Origin: Klebsiella planticola ATCC 33531
GTDB lineage: Bacteria > Pseudomonadota > Gammaproteobacteria > Enterobacterales > Enterobacteriaceae
Direction of reading: 5' to 3'
DNA: 64,000 nt
Assembly: GCF_000735435.1 (NCBI RefSeq)
Contig: NZ_JMPP01000014.1
Location: 62,001-126,000, forward strand
The notes beneath the pieces were generated by a model that searched no databases, was not told where the DNA came from, and saw only the letters and a list, made by a program, of their open reading frames with translations. Made by a program: the position numbers and the translations under genes. Numbering within the stretch: the first letter of the stretch is position 1; the number at the start of each line of letters is the position of its first letter. Of the stretch, positions 19,762 to 29,774 are shown in pieces.

Positions 19762-21260
19762 GACCGTTCCTCTCCCGGCTGCTTTCGGTGGCTGGCTGCT
19801 TCTGTATTTTCTCCGCCGCGTGGTTCTGCCTGTGGAGCATCAGCCTGCACCTGGTCGAACGACCGGATCTTGCCGTCCTGCTGTTCCCCTTTGGCCTGCG
19901 GCTGGGTTTGATGCTGCAGTGTCCGCGCGGCTACTGGCCGGTGTTACTGGGCGCTGAATGGCTGCTGATCTTCTGGCTGGCGCAGGAAGTGGCGCTGGCG
20001 CATCCGATAATATTGATGATCGGTAGCGTGCTGGCACTGCTGCCGGTGGCGCTCATTTCACGCTATCGTCACCAGCGCGACTGGCTCACATTGCTGCGTC
20101 AGGGCGGGGCGCTGATTGCCGCCGCGCTGCTGCAATCACTGCCGTGGATGAGCGAAGGGAGCGACGGACTGAACGCGCTGCTGTTGACGTTAACCGGCGG
20201 CCTGACGCTGGCCCCGACCTGCCTGGTTATCTGGCACTATCTCACCAGCACCGTCTGGCGACCGCTGGGGCCATCGCTGGTTTCACAGCCGGTCAACTGG
20301 CGAGGGCGGCATCTTATCTGGTATCTGCTGCTGTTTACCGTCAGCCTCTGGCTACAGCTGGGATTGCCCGCCGAGCTCTCGCGTTTTACCCCTTTCTGCC
20401 TGGCGCTGCCGATCATCGCTTTAGCCTGGCATTACGGCTGGCAGGGGGCGCTGATCGCCGCGCTGATGAACGCTATCGCGTTAATCGCCAGCCAGACCTG
20501 GCACGATCATCCGGTGGATTTGCTGCTCTCACTGCTGGCGCAGAGCCTGACCGGGCTGCTGCTTGGCGCCGGAATTCAGCGTCTGCGCGAGCTGAACCAG
20601 TCGCTGCAAAGCGAGCTGGCGCGTAACCGGCGGCTGGCGGAGCGGCTGCTGGAAACGGAAGAGAGCGTGCGCCGGGACGTGGCGCGCGAGCTGCATGATG
20701 ATATTGGCCAGACCATCACCGCGATTCGCACCCAGGCCGGGATTGTGCAGCGTCTGGCGCCGGAAAACGGCGGCGTGAAACAGAGCGGTCAGCTGATTGA
20801 GCAGCTTTCGCTAGGGGTTTACGACTCGGTTCGTCGGCTGCTGGGTCGTCTGCGCCCGCGTCAGCTCGACGATCTGACCCTTGAACAGGCGGTACGTTCG
20901 CTGATGCGCGAAATGGAACTGGAAGATCGTGGGATCATCAGCCATCTCGACTGGCGCATTGATGAGGCCGCCTTGAGCGAAAACCAGCGCGTGACGCTGT
21001 TCCGCGTCTGTCAGGAAGGGCTGAATAATATCGTCAAACATGCCAGCGCCAGCGCGGTGACGCTGCAGGGCTGGCAGCAGGATCAACGGCTGATGCTGGT
21101 ACTTGAGGATGATGGCTGCGGGCTGCCGCCGGGTACCGGGCAGCAGGGCTTTGGCCTGACCGGTATGCGCGAACGCGTGACGGCGCTGGGCGGTACGCTC
21201 ACTATCTCCTGCACGCACGGCACCCGTGTCTGCGTCAGCCTGCCGCGCCGTTATGTTTGA
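19758..21260 (+). CDS. uhpB: sensor histidine kinase UhpB
   Basis: Membrane histidine kinase of 500 residues with an N-terminal MASE1-like block of about eight hydrophobic segments (residues 1-275), a HisKA_3 dimerisation domain with phospho-accepting His313 ([10 protein letters not shown]) and a C-terminal ATPase domain containing DDGCGLPPG and [11 protein letters not shown]. With UhpC it senses external glucose 6-phosphate and phosphorylates UhpA. The start ATG overlaps the uhpA stop and a 6-base gap leads to uhpC. Confidence 0.95.
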   Translation: MRPFLSRLLSVAGCFCIFSAAWFCLWSISLHLVERPDLAVLLFPFGLRLGLMLQCPRGYWPVLLGAEWLLIFWLAQEVALAHPIILMIGSVLALLPVALISRYRHQRDWLTLLRQGGALIAAALLQSLPWMSEGSDGLNALLLTLTGGLTLAPTCLVIWHYLTSTVWRPLGPSLVSQPVNWRGRHLIWYLLLFTVSLWLQLGLPAELSRFTPFCLALPIIALAWHYGWQGALIAALMNAIALIASQTWHDHPVDLLLSLLAQSLTGLLLGAGIQRLRELNQSLQSELARNRRLAERLLETEESVRRDVARELHDDIGQTITAIRTQAGIVQRLAPENGGVKQSGQLIEQLSLGVYDSVRRLLGRLRPRQLDDLTLEQAVRSLMREMELEDRGIISHLDWRIDEAALSENQRVTLFRVCQEGLNNIVKHASASAVTLQGWQQDQRLMLVLEDDGCGLPPGTGQQGFGLTGMRERVTALGGTLTISCTHGTRVCVSLPRRYV

Positions 21261-21266
21261 GGAGTC

Positions 21267-22598
21267 ATGATGCTGAGCTTTCTGAAATCCCCGCCCGATG
21301 TCGCGCCGGTTACCGATAAGCAGGCGCTGGATGAGCGTTATCGCTACTGGCGGCGTCATATTCTGCTGACCATCTGGCTGGGCTATGCCCTGTTTTATTT
21401 CACGCGCAAAAGCTTTAACGCCGCGGTGCCGGAAATTCTCGCCAGCAACGTCCTGACCCGCAGCGATATTGGCCTGCTGGCGACGCTGTTTTACATCACC
21501 TACGGGCTGTCGAAGTTTTTCTCCGGCATCGTCAGCGACCGTTCCAACGCTCGTTATTTTATGGGGCTGGGCCTTATCGCCACCGGCGTGGTCAATATTC
21601 TGTTTGGCTTCTCCACCTCGCTATGGGCGTTCGCCCTGCTGTGGGCGCTGAACGCCTTTTTCCAGGGCTGGGGGTCGCCGGTGTGCGCCCGTCTGCTGAC
21701 GGCCTGGTATTCGCGAACCGAGCGCGGCGGCTGGTGGGCATTGTGGAATACCGCGCATAACGTCGGCGGGGCGCTGATTCCGATGGTGGTCGGCGCGGCG
21801 GCGCTACGCTACGGCTGGCGTACCGGGATGATGATTGCCGGGTTGCTGGCGATTCTCGCCGGGCTGTTCCTCTGCTGGCGACTGCGCGACCGGCCGCAGG
21901 TCGTCGGGCTGCCTGCGGTGGGCGACTGGCGGCATGACGAGCTGGAGATTGCCCAGCAGCAGGAGGGGGCGGGTCTGACGCGTAAAGAGATTCTTACCAA
22001 ATACGTACTGCTCAATCCCTATATCTGGCTGCTGTCGCTGTGTTACGTGCTGGTATACGTGGTGCGGGCGGCGATTAACGACTGGGGCAACCTGTATATG
22101 TCGGAGACGCTGGGCGTCGATCTGGTGACCGCTAATTCGGCGGTAACGATGTTCGAACTGGGCGGTTTTATTGGCGCGCTGGTGGCGGGATGGGGCTCGG
22201 ATAAGCTGTTTAACGGCAACCGTGGACCGATGAACCTGATTTTCGCCGCCGGTATTTTGCTCTCGGTCGGCGGTTTGTGGCTGATGCCTTTCGCCAGCTA
22301 TGTGATGCAGGCGGCCTGCTTCTTTACCACCGGTTTCTTTGTGTTTGGCCCCCAGATGCTGATTGGCATGGCGGCGGCGGAGTGTTCCCATAAAGAAGCG
22401 GCGGGCGCGGCAACCGGATTTGTCGGGCTGTTTGCCTATCTCGGGGCGTCGCTGTCCGGCTGGCCGCTGGCGCAGGTTATGGAAATCTGGCACTGGAGCG
22501 GTTTTTTCGTGGTCATCGCTATTGCCGCCGGCATTTCCGCGCTGCTGCTGCTGCCATTTTTAAACGCTCAGGCACCCAGAACCGCCAGCGAAGCGTGA
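21267..22598 (+). CDS. uhpC: hexose-phosphate receptor UhpC (OPA family)
   Basis: Organophosphate:phosphate antiporter family protein of 443 residues (442 from the second ATG at 21270) with 12 membrane segments. It is closely related to UhpT but works mainly as the glucose 6-phosphate sensor that triggers UhpB. It shows the typical RYWRRHILLTIWLGYALFYFTRKSFN start and WGSPVCARLLTAWYSRTERG. It lies in the uhpABC operon, 141 bases upstream of uhpT. Confidence 0.95.
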   Translation: MMLSFLKSPPDVAPVTDKQALDERYRYWRRHILLTIWLGYALFYFTRKSFNAAVPEILASNVLTRSDIGLLATLFYITYGLSKFFSGIVSDRSNARYFMGLGLIATGVVNILFGFSTSLWAFALLWALNAFFQGWGSPVCARLLTAWYSRTERGGWWALWNTAHNVGGALIPMVVGAAALRYGWRTGMMIAGLLAILAGLFLCWRLRDRPQVVGLPAVGDWRHDELEIAQQQEGAGLTRKEILTKYVLLNPYIWLLSLCYVLVYVVRAAINDWGNLYMSETLGVDLVTANSAVTMFELGGFIGALVAGWGSDKLFNGNRGPMNLIFAAGILLSVGGLWLMPFASYVMQAACFFTTGFFVFGPQMLIGMAAAECSHKEAAGAATGFVGLFAYLGASLSGWPLAQVMEIWHWSGFFVVIAIAAGISALLLLPFLNAQAPRTASEA

Positions 22599-22625
22599 CC
22601 TGTCTCTCCTTTTTACCCCGAGTGA

Positions 22626-22640
22626 GGCAAAACTAAGAAA
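22626..22640 (+). promoter_or_regulatory. UhpA-binding site upstream of uhpT
   Basis: GGCAAAACTAAGAAA fits the UhpA recognition pattern GGCAAAACNNNGAAA that I recall for the E. coli uhpT promoter. A -10 TACAAT at 22693-22698 lies about 53 bases downstream, an activator-type spacing, and uhpT starts at 22740. Confidence 0.75.
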
Positions 22641-22739
22641 TTTTCCCGGTTGCGCCTGGACACTGTCTCAGGCCAGTCGCAGCGCGGCTTTTTACAATGC
22701 CTGCCATTCGCAGGTATAAAAATTAGCCCGGAGTGTCCT

Positions 22740-24131
22740 ATGCTGGCCTTTCTAAACCAGGTGCGCAAGCCGACCCTGGATCTGCCGCTCGATGTGCGGC
22801 GTAAAATGTGGTTCAAACCGTTCATGCAGTCCTATCTGGTGGTCTTTATTGGCTACCTGACGATGTATCTGATCCGCAAAAACTTTAACATTGCCCAGAA
22901 CGATATGATCTCCACCTACGGGTTGAGCATGACCCAGCTGGGGATGATTGGCCTTGGCTTCTCGATCACCTACGGCGTGGGTAAAACGCTGGTGTCTTAC
23001 TACGCAGACGGTAAAAACACCAAGCAGTTCCTGCCGTTTATGCTGATCCTCTCCGCCATCTGTATGCTCGGCTTTAGCGCCAGTATGGGGGCCGGTTCAA
23101 CCAGTCTGTTCCTGATGATCGCCTTCTATGCGCTGAGCGGTTTCTTCCAGAGCACCGGCGGTTCGTGTAGCTATTCGACCATTACCAAATGGACGCCACG
23201 TCGTAAGCGCGGCACCTTCCTCGGCTTCTGGAATATCTCTCACAACCTCGGCGGCGCGGGCGCTGCGGGCGTGGCGCTGTTTGGCGCGAACTATTTGTTC
23301 GACGGCCACGTCATCGGCATGTTCATCTTCCCGTCGATTATTGCGCTGATTGTCGGTTTTATCGGTCTGCGTTTTGGTAGCGACTCTCCGGAATCTTACG
23401 GCCTCGGTAACGCGGAAGAGCTGTTTGGCGAAGAGATCAGCGAAGAGGATAAAGAGACGGAAGAGAACGCCATGACCAAATGGCAGATTTTCGTCGAGTA
23501 TGTCCTGAAAAACAAAGTCATCTGGCTGCTGTGCTTCTCCAACATCTTCCTCTATGTGGTGCGCATCGGTATCGATCAGTGGTCGACGGTCTATGCCTTC
23601 CAGGAGCTGAAGCTTTCCAAAGAGGTGGCGATTCAGGGCTTTACCCTGTTTGAAGTCGGGGCGCTGGTCGGCACGCTGCTGTGGGGTTGGCTGTCGGATC
23701 TGGCGAACGGCCGTCGTGCGCTGGTGGCCTGTATCGCGCTGGCGTTAATCATCGCCACCCTGGGGGTTTACCAGCATGCCAGCAACCAGTATGTCTATCT
23801 GATGTCGCTGTTTGCCTTAGGCTTCCTGGTCTTTGGCCCGCAGCTGCTGATCGGCGTGGCGGCGGTGGGCTTCGTCCCGAAAAAAGCCATCGGCGCGGCG
23901 GACGGTATCAAAGGCACCTTCGCTTATCTGATAGGCGACAGCTTTGCCAAACTGGGACTGGGGATGATTGCCGACGGCACGCCGGTCTTTGGCCTGACTG
24001 GCTGGGCGGGTACCTTTGCGGCGCTGGATGCGGCAGCTATCGGCTGTATCTGCCTGATGGCCATCGTCGCGGTCTTTGAAGAACGTAAAATTCGTCGCGA
24101 GAAAAAGAAACCCATCCTGCAGAATGCCTGA
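22740..24131 (+). CDS. uhpT: hexose-6-phosphate:phosphate antiporter UhpT
   Basis: Inner-membrane antiporter of 463 residues, the E. coli UhpT length, that takes up glucose 6-phosphate and also fosfomycin in exchange for phosphate. It has 12 membrane segments and is nearly identical to UhpT over [17 protein letters not shown] and [20 protein letters not shown]. The ATG at 22740 is the family start; an in-frame upstream extension is not supported. It has its own UhpA-dependent promoter and a terminator at 24153-24179. Confidence 0.97.
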   Translation: MLAFLNQVRKPTLDLPLDVRRKMWFKPFMQSYLVVFIGYLTMYLIRKNFNIAQNDMISTYGLSMTQLGMIGLGFSITYGVGKTLVSYYADGKNTKQFLPFMLILSAICMLGFSASMGAGSTSLFLMIAFYALSGFFQSTGGSCSYSTITKWTPRRKRGTFLGFWNISHNLGGAGAAGVALFGANYLFDGHVIGMFIFPSIIALIVGFIGLRFGSDSPESYGLGNAEELFGEEISEEDKETEENAMTKWQIFVEYVLKNKVIWLLCFSNIFLYVVRIGIDQWSTVYAFQELKLSKEVAIQGFTLFEVGALVGTLLWGWLSDLANGRRALVACIALALIIATLGVYQHASNQYVYLMSLFALGFLVFGPQLLIGVAAVGFVPKKAIGAADGIKGTFAYLIGDSFAKLGLGMIADGTPVFGLTGWAGTFAALDAAAIGCICLMAIVAVFEERKIRREKKKPILQNA

Positions 24132-24152
24132 GTGATGAGTATGGGTAACGTT

Positions 24153-24179
24153 GCCCGGCATTTATGCCGGGCTTTTTTA
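24153..24179 (+). terminator. terminator of uhpT
   Basis: GCCCGGCA (24153-24160) pairs with TGCCGGGC (24165-24172) around TTTA and is followed by six T. It lies against the 3' end of the opposing aldolase gene. Confidence 0.9.
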
Positions 24180-24181
24180 TT

Positions 24182-24799
24182 TCAGGCCTGCCAGGCGCGC
24201 CAGGCCTGGATGAAGCGTTGCGCTTTTTCCGCGGTTTCCGCCTGGGACTGTTCAGCACGATACAGATCGCTCCCTAATCCTGCCCCTTCGCAACCGGCCC
24301 GGAGATAATCTGCGAGATTTGTCGCGGTGATGCCACCCACAGCGTACAGTCGGGTGTTCGACGGCAGTATTGCCCGAAGCGAGCGAATGTAGCCAGGCCC
24401 GACATCGCCTGCAGGGAAGATCTTCAGCATGCTGGCGCCATGCCTGAGGGCGGTCAACGCCTCGCTGGCCGTCAGACAGCCGATGCAGGTGGCCATTCCC
24501 GCAGATGTCGCGGCCTTGATGACGGAGATATCGGTATTGGGTGTAAGGATAAATTCGCAGCCCGCCTCTTTTAGTATGGCGACCTCTCGCGGGGTGGTTA
24601 CCGTACCGGCGCCGATTCGCATCCGGTCGCCGTAATGTTTTACGGCAAGCACAATACTTTGTTGCCAGTTGGGGGAATTAAGCGGGATCTCTACCTGCGT
24701 AAAACCCGCACGATACAGTTCCGCCATGTGCACCAGTACATCATCTGGGGTTACCCCGCGCAGGATGGCGACCAGAGGAAGAGAGTCAGATGTGGTCAT
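24182..24799 (-). CDS. dgoA: KDPG/KDPGal-type aldolase (DgoA-like)
   Basis: Class I aldolase of 205 residues, (beta/alpha)8 fold, that cleaves 2-keto-3-deoxy-6-phosphogalactonate (or gluconate) to pyruvate and glyceraldehyde 3-phosphate. Glu38 in VEIPLNSPNW and the Schiff-base Lys126 in MLKIFP are in place, as in E. coli DgoA. The ATG at 24797-24799 follows GGAGACTTC; the longer in-frame opening is rejected. It overlaps dgoK by 14 bases and is the last gene of the sugar-acid operon. Confidence 0.88.
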   Translation of the reverse strand: MTTSDSLPLVAILRGVTPDDVLVHMAELYRAGFTQVEIPLNSPNWQQSIVLAVKHYGDRMRIGAGTVTTPREVAILKEAGCEFILTPNTDISVIKAATSAGMATCIGCLTASEALTALRHGASMLKIFPAGDVGPGYIRSLRAILPSNTRLYAVGGITATNLADYLRAGCEGAGLGSDLYRAEQSQAETAEKAQRFIQAWRAWQA

Positions 24800-25688
24800 G
24801 AAGAAGTCTCCTGATGCCGTTAAGAAAGGCCGCTTCACCGCTGAAGGGGCGACAGGTGAGGCCAAAAAGGGTAAAAACGCTTTGGTATCGCGCCAGTAGC
24901 GCATCGTTACCGACCAGAACTACGCTTTCCGTGGATGAAATGGCGTATTGCTCGTACATCCGGGCGACTTCGTGACCAATCAGCAGTCCAGAGAGGGCGC
25001 TATGCAGAGCGTCAGAAGGCAGGGCGCCGCAGAGCATACGTGCGCGCAGCGCAAAGGTTCCTCGCGACAGGCAGCACTCTTGTGCTCCCAGCCGTGCGCC
25101 ATCAAGAAATGCCTGGTGATCTTCCCGATGCCCGTCTTGTGGCTGGGACAGCACGGAGTAGTGGCTTAGCAAGTGAAAGAACTCCCCGGTCATGATGGTT
25201 TGAAAATCACCGATGCGCTCCCTCTCCATGCGTACCCATTTGCTGTGGGTGCCGGGAAAGACATACCACTCCTCTACATTCAGTGCGCCCAGGAGTTGCG
25301 TTTCCTCTCCACGCATCACGTTGAAATGTTCCGGGCCGTTGAGCTGGAGCCCGGGGACAATCCACACCGGTAGAGGCCCGGCATTTTCGACCGGCGTCAG
25401 GTTTGAGGAGAGCGCTGAAACGGATGTCGGACAGGGAATATAGGGCACGGCAAGCCAGCCGAGATTACTACCGATCATGCCGCTCATGATGACAATGGTG
25501 TCAGGGGCCAGGGGATGCGGACACCGTGAGAGGATGGTGAGCCAGAGCTCTTTAAACGCGCCCGGTCGTTGGTGGGTTACCCCTTCGCGACTATGATAAG
25601 TCCAGATCGCTTCACCTTGCTGAAATAGCCACAGGCGCAGATTGCTGCTACCCCAGTCCACGGCAATATAGTTTTGTAGATTGAACAT
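24786..25688 (-). CDS. dgoK: 2-keto-3-deoxygalactonate kinase (DgoK-like)
   Basis: Sugar-acid kinase of 300 residues with the ASKHA phosphate-1 motif IAVDWGSSNLRLWLF (about residues 7-21) and a later VLVGNDALL nucleotide-binding stretch (about 261-269). It resembles E. coli DgoK and would phosphorylate a 2-keto-3-deoxy sugar acid at C6 for the overlapping DgoA. The ATG at 25686-25688 has AGGA 7 bases upstream. The exact stereochemistry of the substrate is not shown by sequence. Confidence 0.85.
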   Translation of the reverse strand: MFNLQNYIAVDWGSSNLRLWLFQQGEAIWTYHSREGVTHQRPGAFKELWLTILSRCPHPLAPDTIVIMSGMIGSNLGWLAVPYIPCPTSVSALSSNLTPVENAGPLPVWIVPGLQLNGPEHFNVMRGEETQLLGALNVEEWYVFPGTHSKWVRMERERIGDFQTIMTGEFFHLLSHYSVLSQPQDGHREDHQAFLDGARLGAQECCLSRGTFALRARMLCGALPSDALHSALSGLLIGHEVARMYEQYAISSTESVVLVGNDALLARYQSVFTLFGLTCRPFSGEAAFLNGIRRLLHDHI

Positions 25689-25740
25689 CAAGCATTCCTG
25701 ATGGATAAAACGGCCTGTTGCCAGGCCGTGGATGAGAGAG

Positions 25741-27051
25741 TTACTGCTCTGAAATTTCCATTTTCTTATCGAAATTGATGCTCAAAGAGCAAACCAGATA
25801 CCCCACCGCTGCGAGGGCGAAGAACATCATTGCGGCGTAATAATTACCGGTGAATTGCACAAGGAAACCGATAAAAATCGGCAGGATGGCGGCGAACAGA
25901 TTGCTGGTAAAGTTCATGGTGCCGCAGATAGTCCCTGCTACGGATTGAGCGCCGAGAAGGCCAGGAATAGACCAGTAAACGCTTGCCCAGCGCAGGGGGA
26001 ACAGGGCGATAGTGAGAAGCGTAATCGCGACGCCTGGCGTACTGCTTTGCGCGCAAAGAAATATTCCTATGCCAGCAGTAATGGCTGAAATCGACAGCAT
26101 GGTATGCATAACGCGGCTGGTTTTACCGCCTTTACTGCGCCATTTATCCATGATGTAGCCCCCGGTTAGTTGGCCGACAAAACACAGCAGGAAAATAATC
26201 GCCATGGCGCCACCCATAGACTTAATATCGAAGCCGTAGGTAGCCTGGAAATATAACGGGAGCCAGGTCATGAGACCATAGAAGACAAAGCTATAGCAAA
26301 CCCATCCACAAATTAACGCAATAACATTACGTTGTTTTAAATAAGGTTTGATATCAGCGAGACGATATTTTTTACCAGAGGTGGAATCTCCATTGGCTTC
26401 AGTAATATGATCCAGTTCAGCTTTGTTAATACCAGGATGTTCAGAAGGATAGGTACGAATATACCACCAGGCAAGAAAACCTATAGCGATAGTCCCCACC
26501 CCGGCAATGATGAAGGCCATCCGCCAGGAATCAAACTGAGCAATAAGTCCGGCAATGATTACGGCACCCAGTGCGGTACCTAACGGCGCACCGCCATCCA
26601 GCAGCATTGAACCGCGGCCGCGTTCAGTCGGGGTCAGCCAGGTCCCCATCAGTTTTGCGCCCGCGGGCATAATGGGGGACTCGGCGATACCCAGCCCAAT
26701 GCGTGAAATTGAGAGGGTAAAAATAGAGTGACAGAGGGCGGCGATAGCCTGAAATGCACCCCATAAAATTGTGGCGATAGCAATAATATTTCGGGCTTTA
26801 AATTTGTCAGCAATGACCCCGCTGGGTATTTGCATGAGCGCATAGGCCCAGAAGAATGCACTGTGAATAACACCAACCACACGCGTGTCGGTAATGCCGA
26901 ATTCATCGGTAATATAGGGCATGGCAATGGATAAAGAGGTGCGGTCAATATAGTTAATTGCTCCCAGAATAAGCATGACAATAAATATTCGCCATCTTAC
27001 CGTTGTCGCTTTGAGCTTTTCTTCTTCAGTATGGACATTGACATGAGACAT
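25741..27051 (-). CDS. sugar-acid MFS transporter (ACS family, DgoT/GudP-like)
   Basis: Major facilitator symporter of 436 residues with 12 membrane segments. The start RWRIFIVMLILGAINYIDRTSLSIAMPYI is characteristic of the anion:cation symporter family that takes up hexonates and hexarates (DgoT, GudP, GarP, LgoT). It lies in the middle of the sugar-acid operon, between the dehydratase and the kinase, and supplies the pathway substrate. GGAG precedes its ATG. Which acid it carries is open. Confidence 0.85.
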   Translation of the reverse strand: MSHVNVHTEEEKLKATTVRWRIFIVMLILGAINYIDRTSLSIAMPYITDEFGITDTRVVGVIHSAFFWAYALMQIPSGVIADKFKARNIIAIATILWGAFQAIAALCHSIFTLSISRIGLGIAESPIMPAGAKLMGTWLTPTERGRGSMLLDGGAPLGTALGAVIIAGLIAQFDSWRMAFIIAGVGTIAIGFLAWWYIRTYPSEHPGINKAELDHITEANGDSTSGKKYRLADIKPYLKQRNVIALICGWVCYSFVFYGLMTWLPLYFQATYGFDIKSMGGAMAIIFLLCFVGQLTGGYIMDKWRSKGGKTSRVMHTMLSISAITAGIGIFLCAQSSTPGVAITLLTIALFPLRWASVYWSIPGLLGAQSVAGTICGTMNFTSNLFAAILPIFIGFLVQFTGNYYAAMMFFALAAVGYLVCSLSINFDKKMEISEQ

Positions 27052-27116
27052 AGATGCTCCTTGCCATGCCCAATAATGAGCATGGCGATACGAGGTATTA
27101 TAATTATCAGGGTAAC

Positions 27117-28640
27117 TTACATAATGGAACCGATAGTCCAGGGAACAAACTCCTGGCTACCATAACCAAACTCTTCGCTTTTTGTTTTTTTCCCGGATGC
27201 CATTTCAAGGATCATTTGATATAAACGTTCACCGACCTGTGCAATTGTCTCTTCACCTTCAACAATGGTGCCGCAATTAATATCCATATCTTCCTGCTGG
27301 CGTTGCCATAAGGCGTTGTTGGTGGCGAGTTTCAGGCTTGGGGTGGGTTTAGAGCCAAACGCAGAACCGCGGCCAGTCGTGAAGCACAGCAGGTTTGCGC
27401 CTCCGGCAATTTGCCCGGTGACCGCAATGGGGTCATACCCGGGAGTATCCATAAATACGAATCCTTTTTCCGTTACCGGTTCGGCATATTCATAAACAGC
27501 GGTTAAATTTGTGGTTCCTGCCTTAGCAATTCCCCCAAGCGATTTTTCCAGGATGGTGGTCAGTCCACCAACTTTATTACCCGCTGAGGGGTTATTGTTC
27601 ATCTCGCTCCCGGTACGGCGACAATAATCTTCCCACCAATGAATACGCGCGATGAGTTTTTCACCGACTTCACGACTGACGGCGCGGCGGGTCAGGAGAT
27701 GTTCAGCACCATAGATCTCTGACGTTTCCGAGAGAATTGCGGTACCTCCTTGCTGCACCAGTTTATCAACCGCGTAACCGAGCGCGGGATTGGCAGAGAT
27801 ACCGGAATAGCTATCTGACCCCCCACATTCAAGGGCCAGAATGATTTCTGCTGCTGGAATCGGCTCCCGTTGTACCTGGTTTGCCTGCGGCAGCATTTCG
27901 TTGATGAGCTCAATGCCCCTGGCAATAGCATGGCGGGTACCGCCGATCTCCTGAATCGTGAAGCTGTGCAGCATGGGCCCATCGCTTAAGCCATGGGCGT
28001 TCATCATGTCTTTGATTTGGCTGGATTCACATCCGAGACCAATGATGATCACGCCAGCAAAATTGACATGAGTGGCATAACCCGCCATGGTTCGACGCAT
28101 GACCTCCATCGATTCGCTTTTTGAACCAATGGCGCAACCAAAACTTTGCGGCAGCGCGACAACGCCATCCACGTTGGGATAGTCGCCGAGACCATGAAGC
28201 CGAAAGTGATCTTCAATGGCTTTGACAACGGTAGCGCTGCAGTTAACTGAGCTCAGTACGCCAATGTAGTTGCGGGTTGCTGCCCGTCCATCGGCCCGGC
28301 GTATGCCCATAAATGTATCCTGGTGCCCGGCAGGCGGCAGGGTATGACAGTCTTCCCCCCAACCATACTCGCGCTCAAAATCGCCCATGCCGAGGTTTTG
28401 CATATGAATATGCTCACCACGACGAATAGACTGGGTAGCAAACCCGATAATCTGTCCGTAGCGTTTTACCGCTTCACCTGCGGCAATATCACGAATGGCA
28501 ATTTTATGACCGGCGGGGATATCGCTGAGGGTTTTCAATTGTTCTTCAGGAAGCCAGGTACCGGCGGCGACCGGTTGTCTGGCGATGACGACATCATCTT
28601 TATCATTTAGTTTGAGTACAGGGTTTGTGTTCATTGACAT
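27117..28640 (-). CDS. UxaA/GarD-family sugar-acid dehydratase
   Basis: Iron-dependent dehydratase of 507 residues with an N-terminal SAF domain (about 14-90) and the long C-terminal catalytic domain (about 105-505). It carries ECGGSDSYSGISANPALGYA and TTGRGSAFGSKPTPSLKLATN, typical of altronate and galactarate dehydratases, and its C-terminus (DINCGTIVEGEETIAQVGERLYQ in pattern) is nearer to GarD than UxaA. It would make a 2-keto-3-deoxy acid for the aldolases and kinase of the same operon. An ATG 6 bases downstream is an alternative start with better spacing to GAGAG. Confidence 0.85.
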   Translation of the reverse strand: MSMNTNPVLKLNDKDDVVIARQPVAAGTWLPEEQLKTLSDIPAGHKIAIRDIAAGEAVKRYGQIIGFATQSIRRGEHIHMQNLGMGDFEREYGWGEDCHTLPPAGHQDTFMGIRRADGRAATRNYIGVLSSVNCSATVVKAIEDHFRLHGLGDYPNVDGVVALPQSFGCAIGSKSESMEVMRRTMAGYATHVNFAGVIIIGLGCESSQIKDMMNAHGLSDGPMLHSFTIQEIGGTRHAIARGIELINEMLPQANQVQREPIPAAEIILALECGGSDSYSGISANPALGYAVDKLVQQGGTAILSETSEIYGAEHLLTRRAVSREVGEKLIARIHWWEDYCRRTGSEMNNNPSAGNKVGGLTTILEKSLGGIAKAGTTNLTAVYEYAEPVTEKGFVFMDTPGYDPIAVTGQIAGGANLLCFTTGRGSAFGSKPTPSLKLATNNALWQRQQEDMDINCGTIVEGEETIAQVGERLYQMILEMASGKKTKSEEFGYGSQEFVPWTIGSIM

Positions 28641-28654
28641 TGCTCTCTTAGAAT

Positions 28655-29554
28655 TTATTGGCTAATGCGGGCCAGAACGTTTTTAACGTACTCCGTTTTC
28701 TCAGCATTGAGCGGCAGGGCTGGTGGTACAACGGCAGTAGAAATATCCAGGCCACTTAAATTTATTGCCGCTTTAATCACGCCAAAAAACGGTTGTTCAA
28801 GGGCATACAGCGGGGAAAGCCTGGCCAGCTGCTTTTGGTAAAGACTGGCAGCAGTCATATCGCCATCAAGGAAGGCCTGGTAAATCCCTCGCGTAATCTG
28901 CGGCGCGAAATTAAACGTCGCGGGAATGCCGCCGTGACCACCCAACAGCAGGGTATCCAGCATGTATTCGTCATAACCGCTAAATATGATGAAATCCGGG
29001 CGAAAAGCATGTACCCGATTGATGATTTCGCGGGTATGGCTGATGTTATCAATGGTGTCTTTAATACCAACGATGTTGGGCACGTCCTGGGCCAGACGCG
29101 TAATAACCTCAATGCCAATATCCTGACCGGTCAGTTCGGGAAAATTATAGAGAAATACGGGGGTGTTTAATGCGTCTGCGACCCGCTTATAATGGGTATA
29201 ACGCGCTTCGTCACTTAATTTGGCATAATAGGGATTGACGACGAGTACGCCATCCGCACCATGCTGCTGGGCATGTAAACCCAGTTCAATGGTTTCCGCC
29301 GTACCGGCACAGGCGATACCCATTAGCACCGGGACCCTGCCTTTTATATGCTGGAGACAAAATTCAGCAATCTCTTTACGTTGGCAGTTCGATAAATGGG
29401 AAAACTCCCCGCCGCTGCCAAGAATCAGCACCCCGTCAGCGCCATTAGCTATTACATGATCCAGCATACGGGCCATGCCTGGGCGATCGAGTTCACCTTG
29501 TTCATTGACAATGGTCGGTACCGGTGGAAATACACCCTTAAATGCGGCTGTCAT
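28655..29554 (-). CDS. DHDPS/NAL-family aldolase (2-keto-3-deoxy sugar acid aldolase, YagE/YjhH-like)
   Basis: Class I pyruvate-dependent aldolase of 299 residues. Schiff-base Lys165 (IVGIKDT), Tyr136 in LYNFPELTGQ and the pyruvate-carboxylate loop GSGGEF (about 46-51) are present. The family includes dihydrodipicolinate synthase, but context and the GSGGE loop point to a KDG-type aldolase such as YagE or YjhH, cleaving an unphosphorylated 2-keto-3-deoxy acid to pyruvate and an aldehyde. It is the first gene of the operon with AAAGGAG before the ATG. The coexistence with DgoK/DgoA is unusual. Confidence 0.82.
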   Translation of the reverse strand: MTAAFKGVFPPVPTIVNEQGELDRPGMARMLDHVIANGADGVLILGSGGEFSHLSNCQRKEIAEFCLQHIKGRVPVLMGIACAGTAETIELGLHAQQHGADGVLVVNPYYAKLSDEARYTHYKRVADALNTPVFLYNFPELTGQDIGIEVITRLAQDVPNIVGIKDTIDNISHTREIINRVHAFRPDFIIFSGYDEYMLDTLLLGGHGGIPATFNFAPQITRGIYQAFLDGDMTAASLYQKQLARLSPLYALEQPFFGVIKAAINLSGLDISTAVVPPALPLNAEKTEYVKNVLARISQ

Positions 29555-29566
29555 TTTAACTCCTTT

Positions 29567-29590
29567 GTTCTATATATGGAACTAGTGTTC
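29567..29590. promoter_or_regulatory. GTTC/GAAC inverted repeats, candidate IclR-type operator
   Basis: GTTC (29567-29570), GAAC (29579-29582) and GTTC (29587-29590) form overlapping inverted repeats close to the aldolase start, and GAAC half-sites recur at about 29646 and 29653. The divergent IclR-family regulator is the obvious candidate to bind here; this is inference. Confidence 0.4.
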
Positions 29591-29774
29591 TGTATGTTGA
29601 ATCAAGTACAGCAAAACATCGCGCATTTCGTCAACGGTTTTTGTAGAACTAATGAACAATTGTGACTCGTGTCGTATTTAAAACGGAATGCCCGGTAGAG
29701 CCAGGGAGGTCACGGATTTGTGCAAAAAAGCCTCATCGCGGAGAGAATAGAATGGGGTATACTGATGGGAGTGT

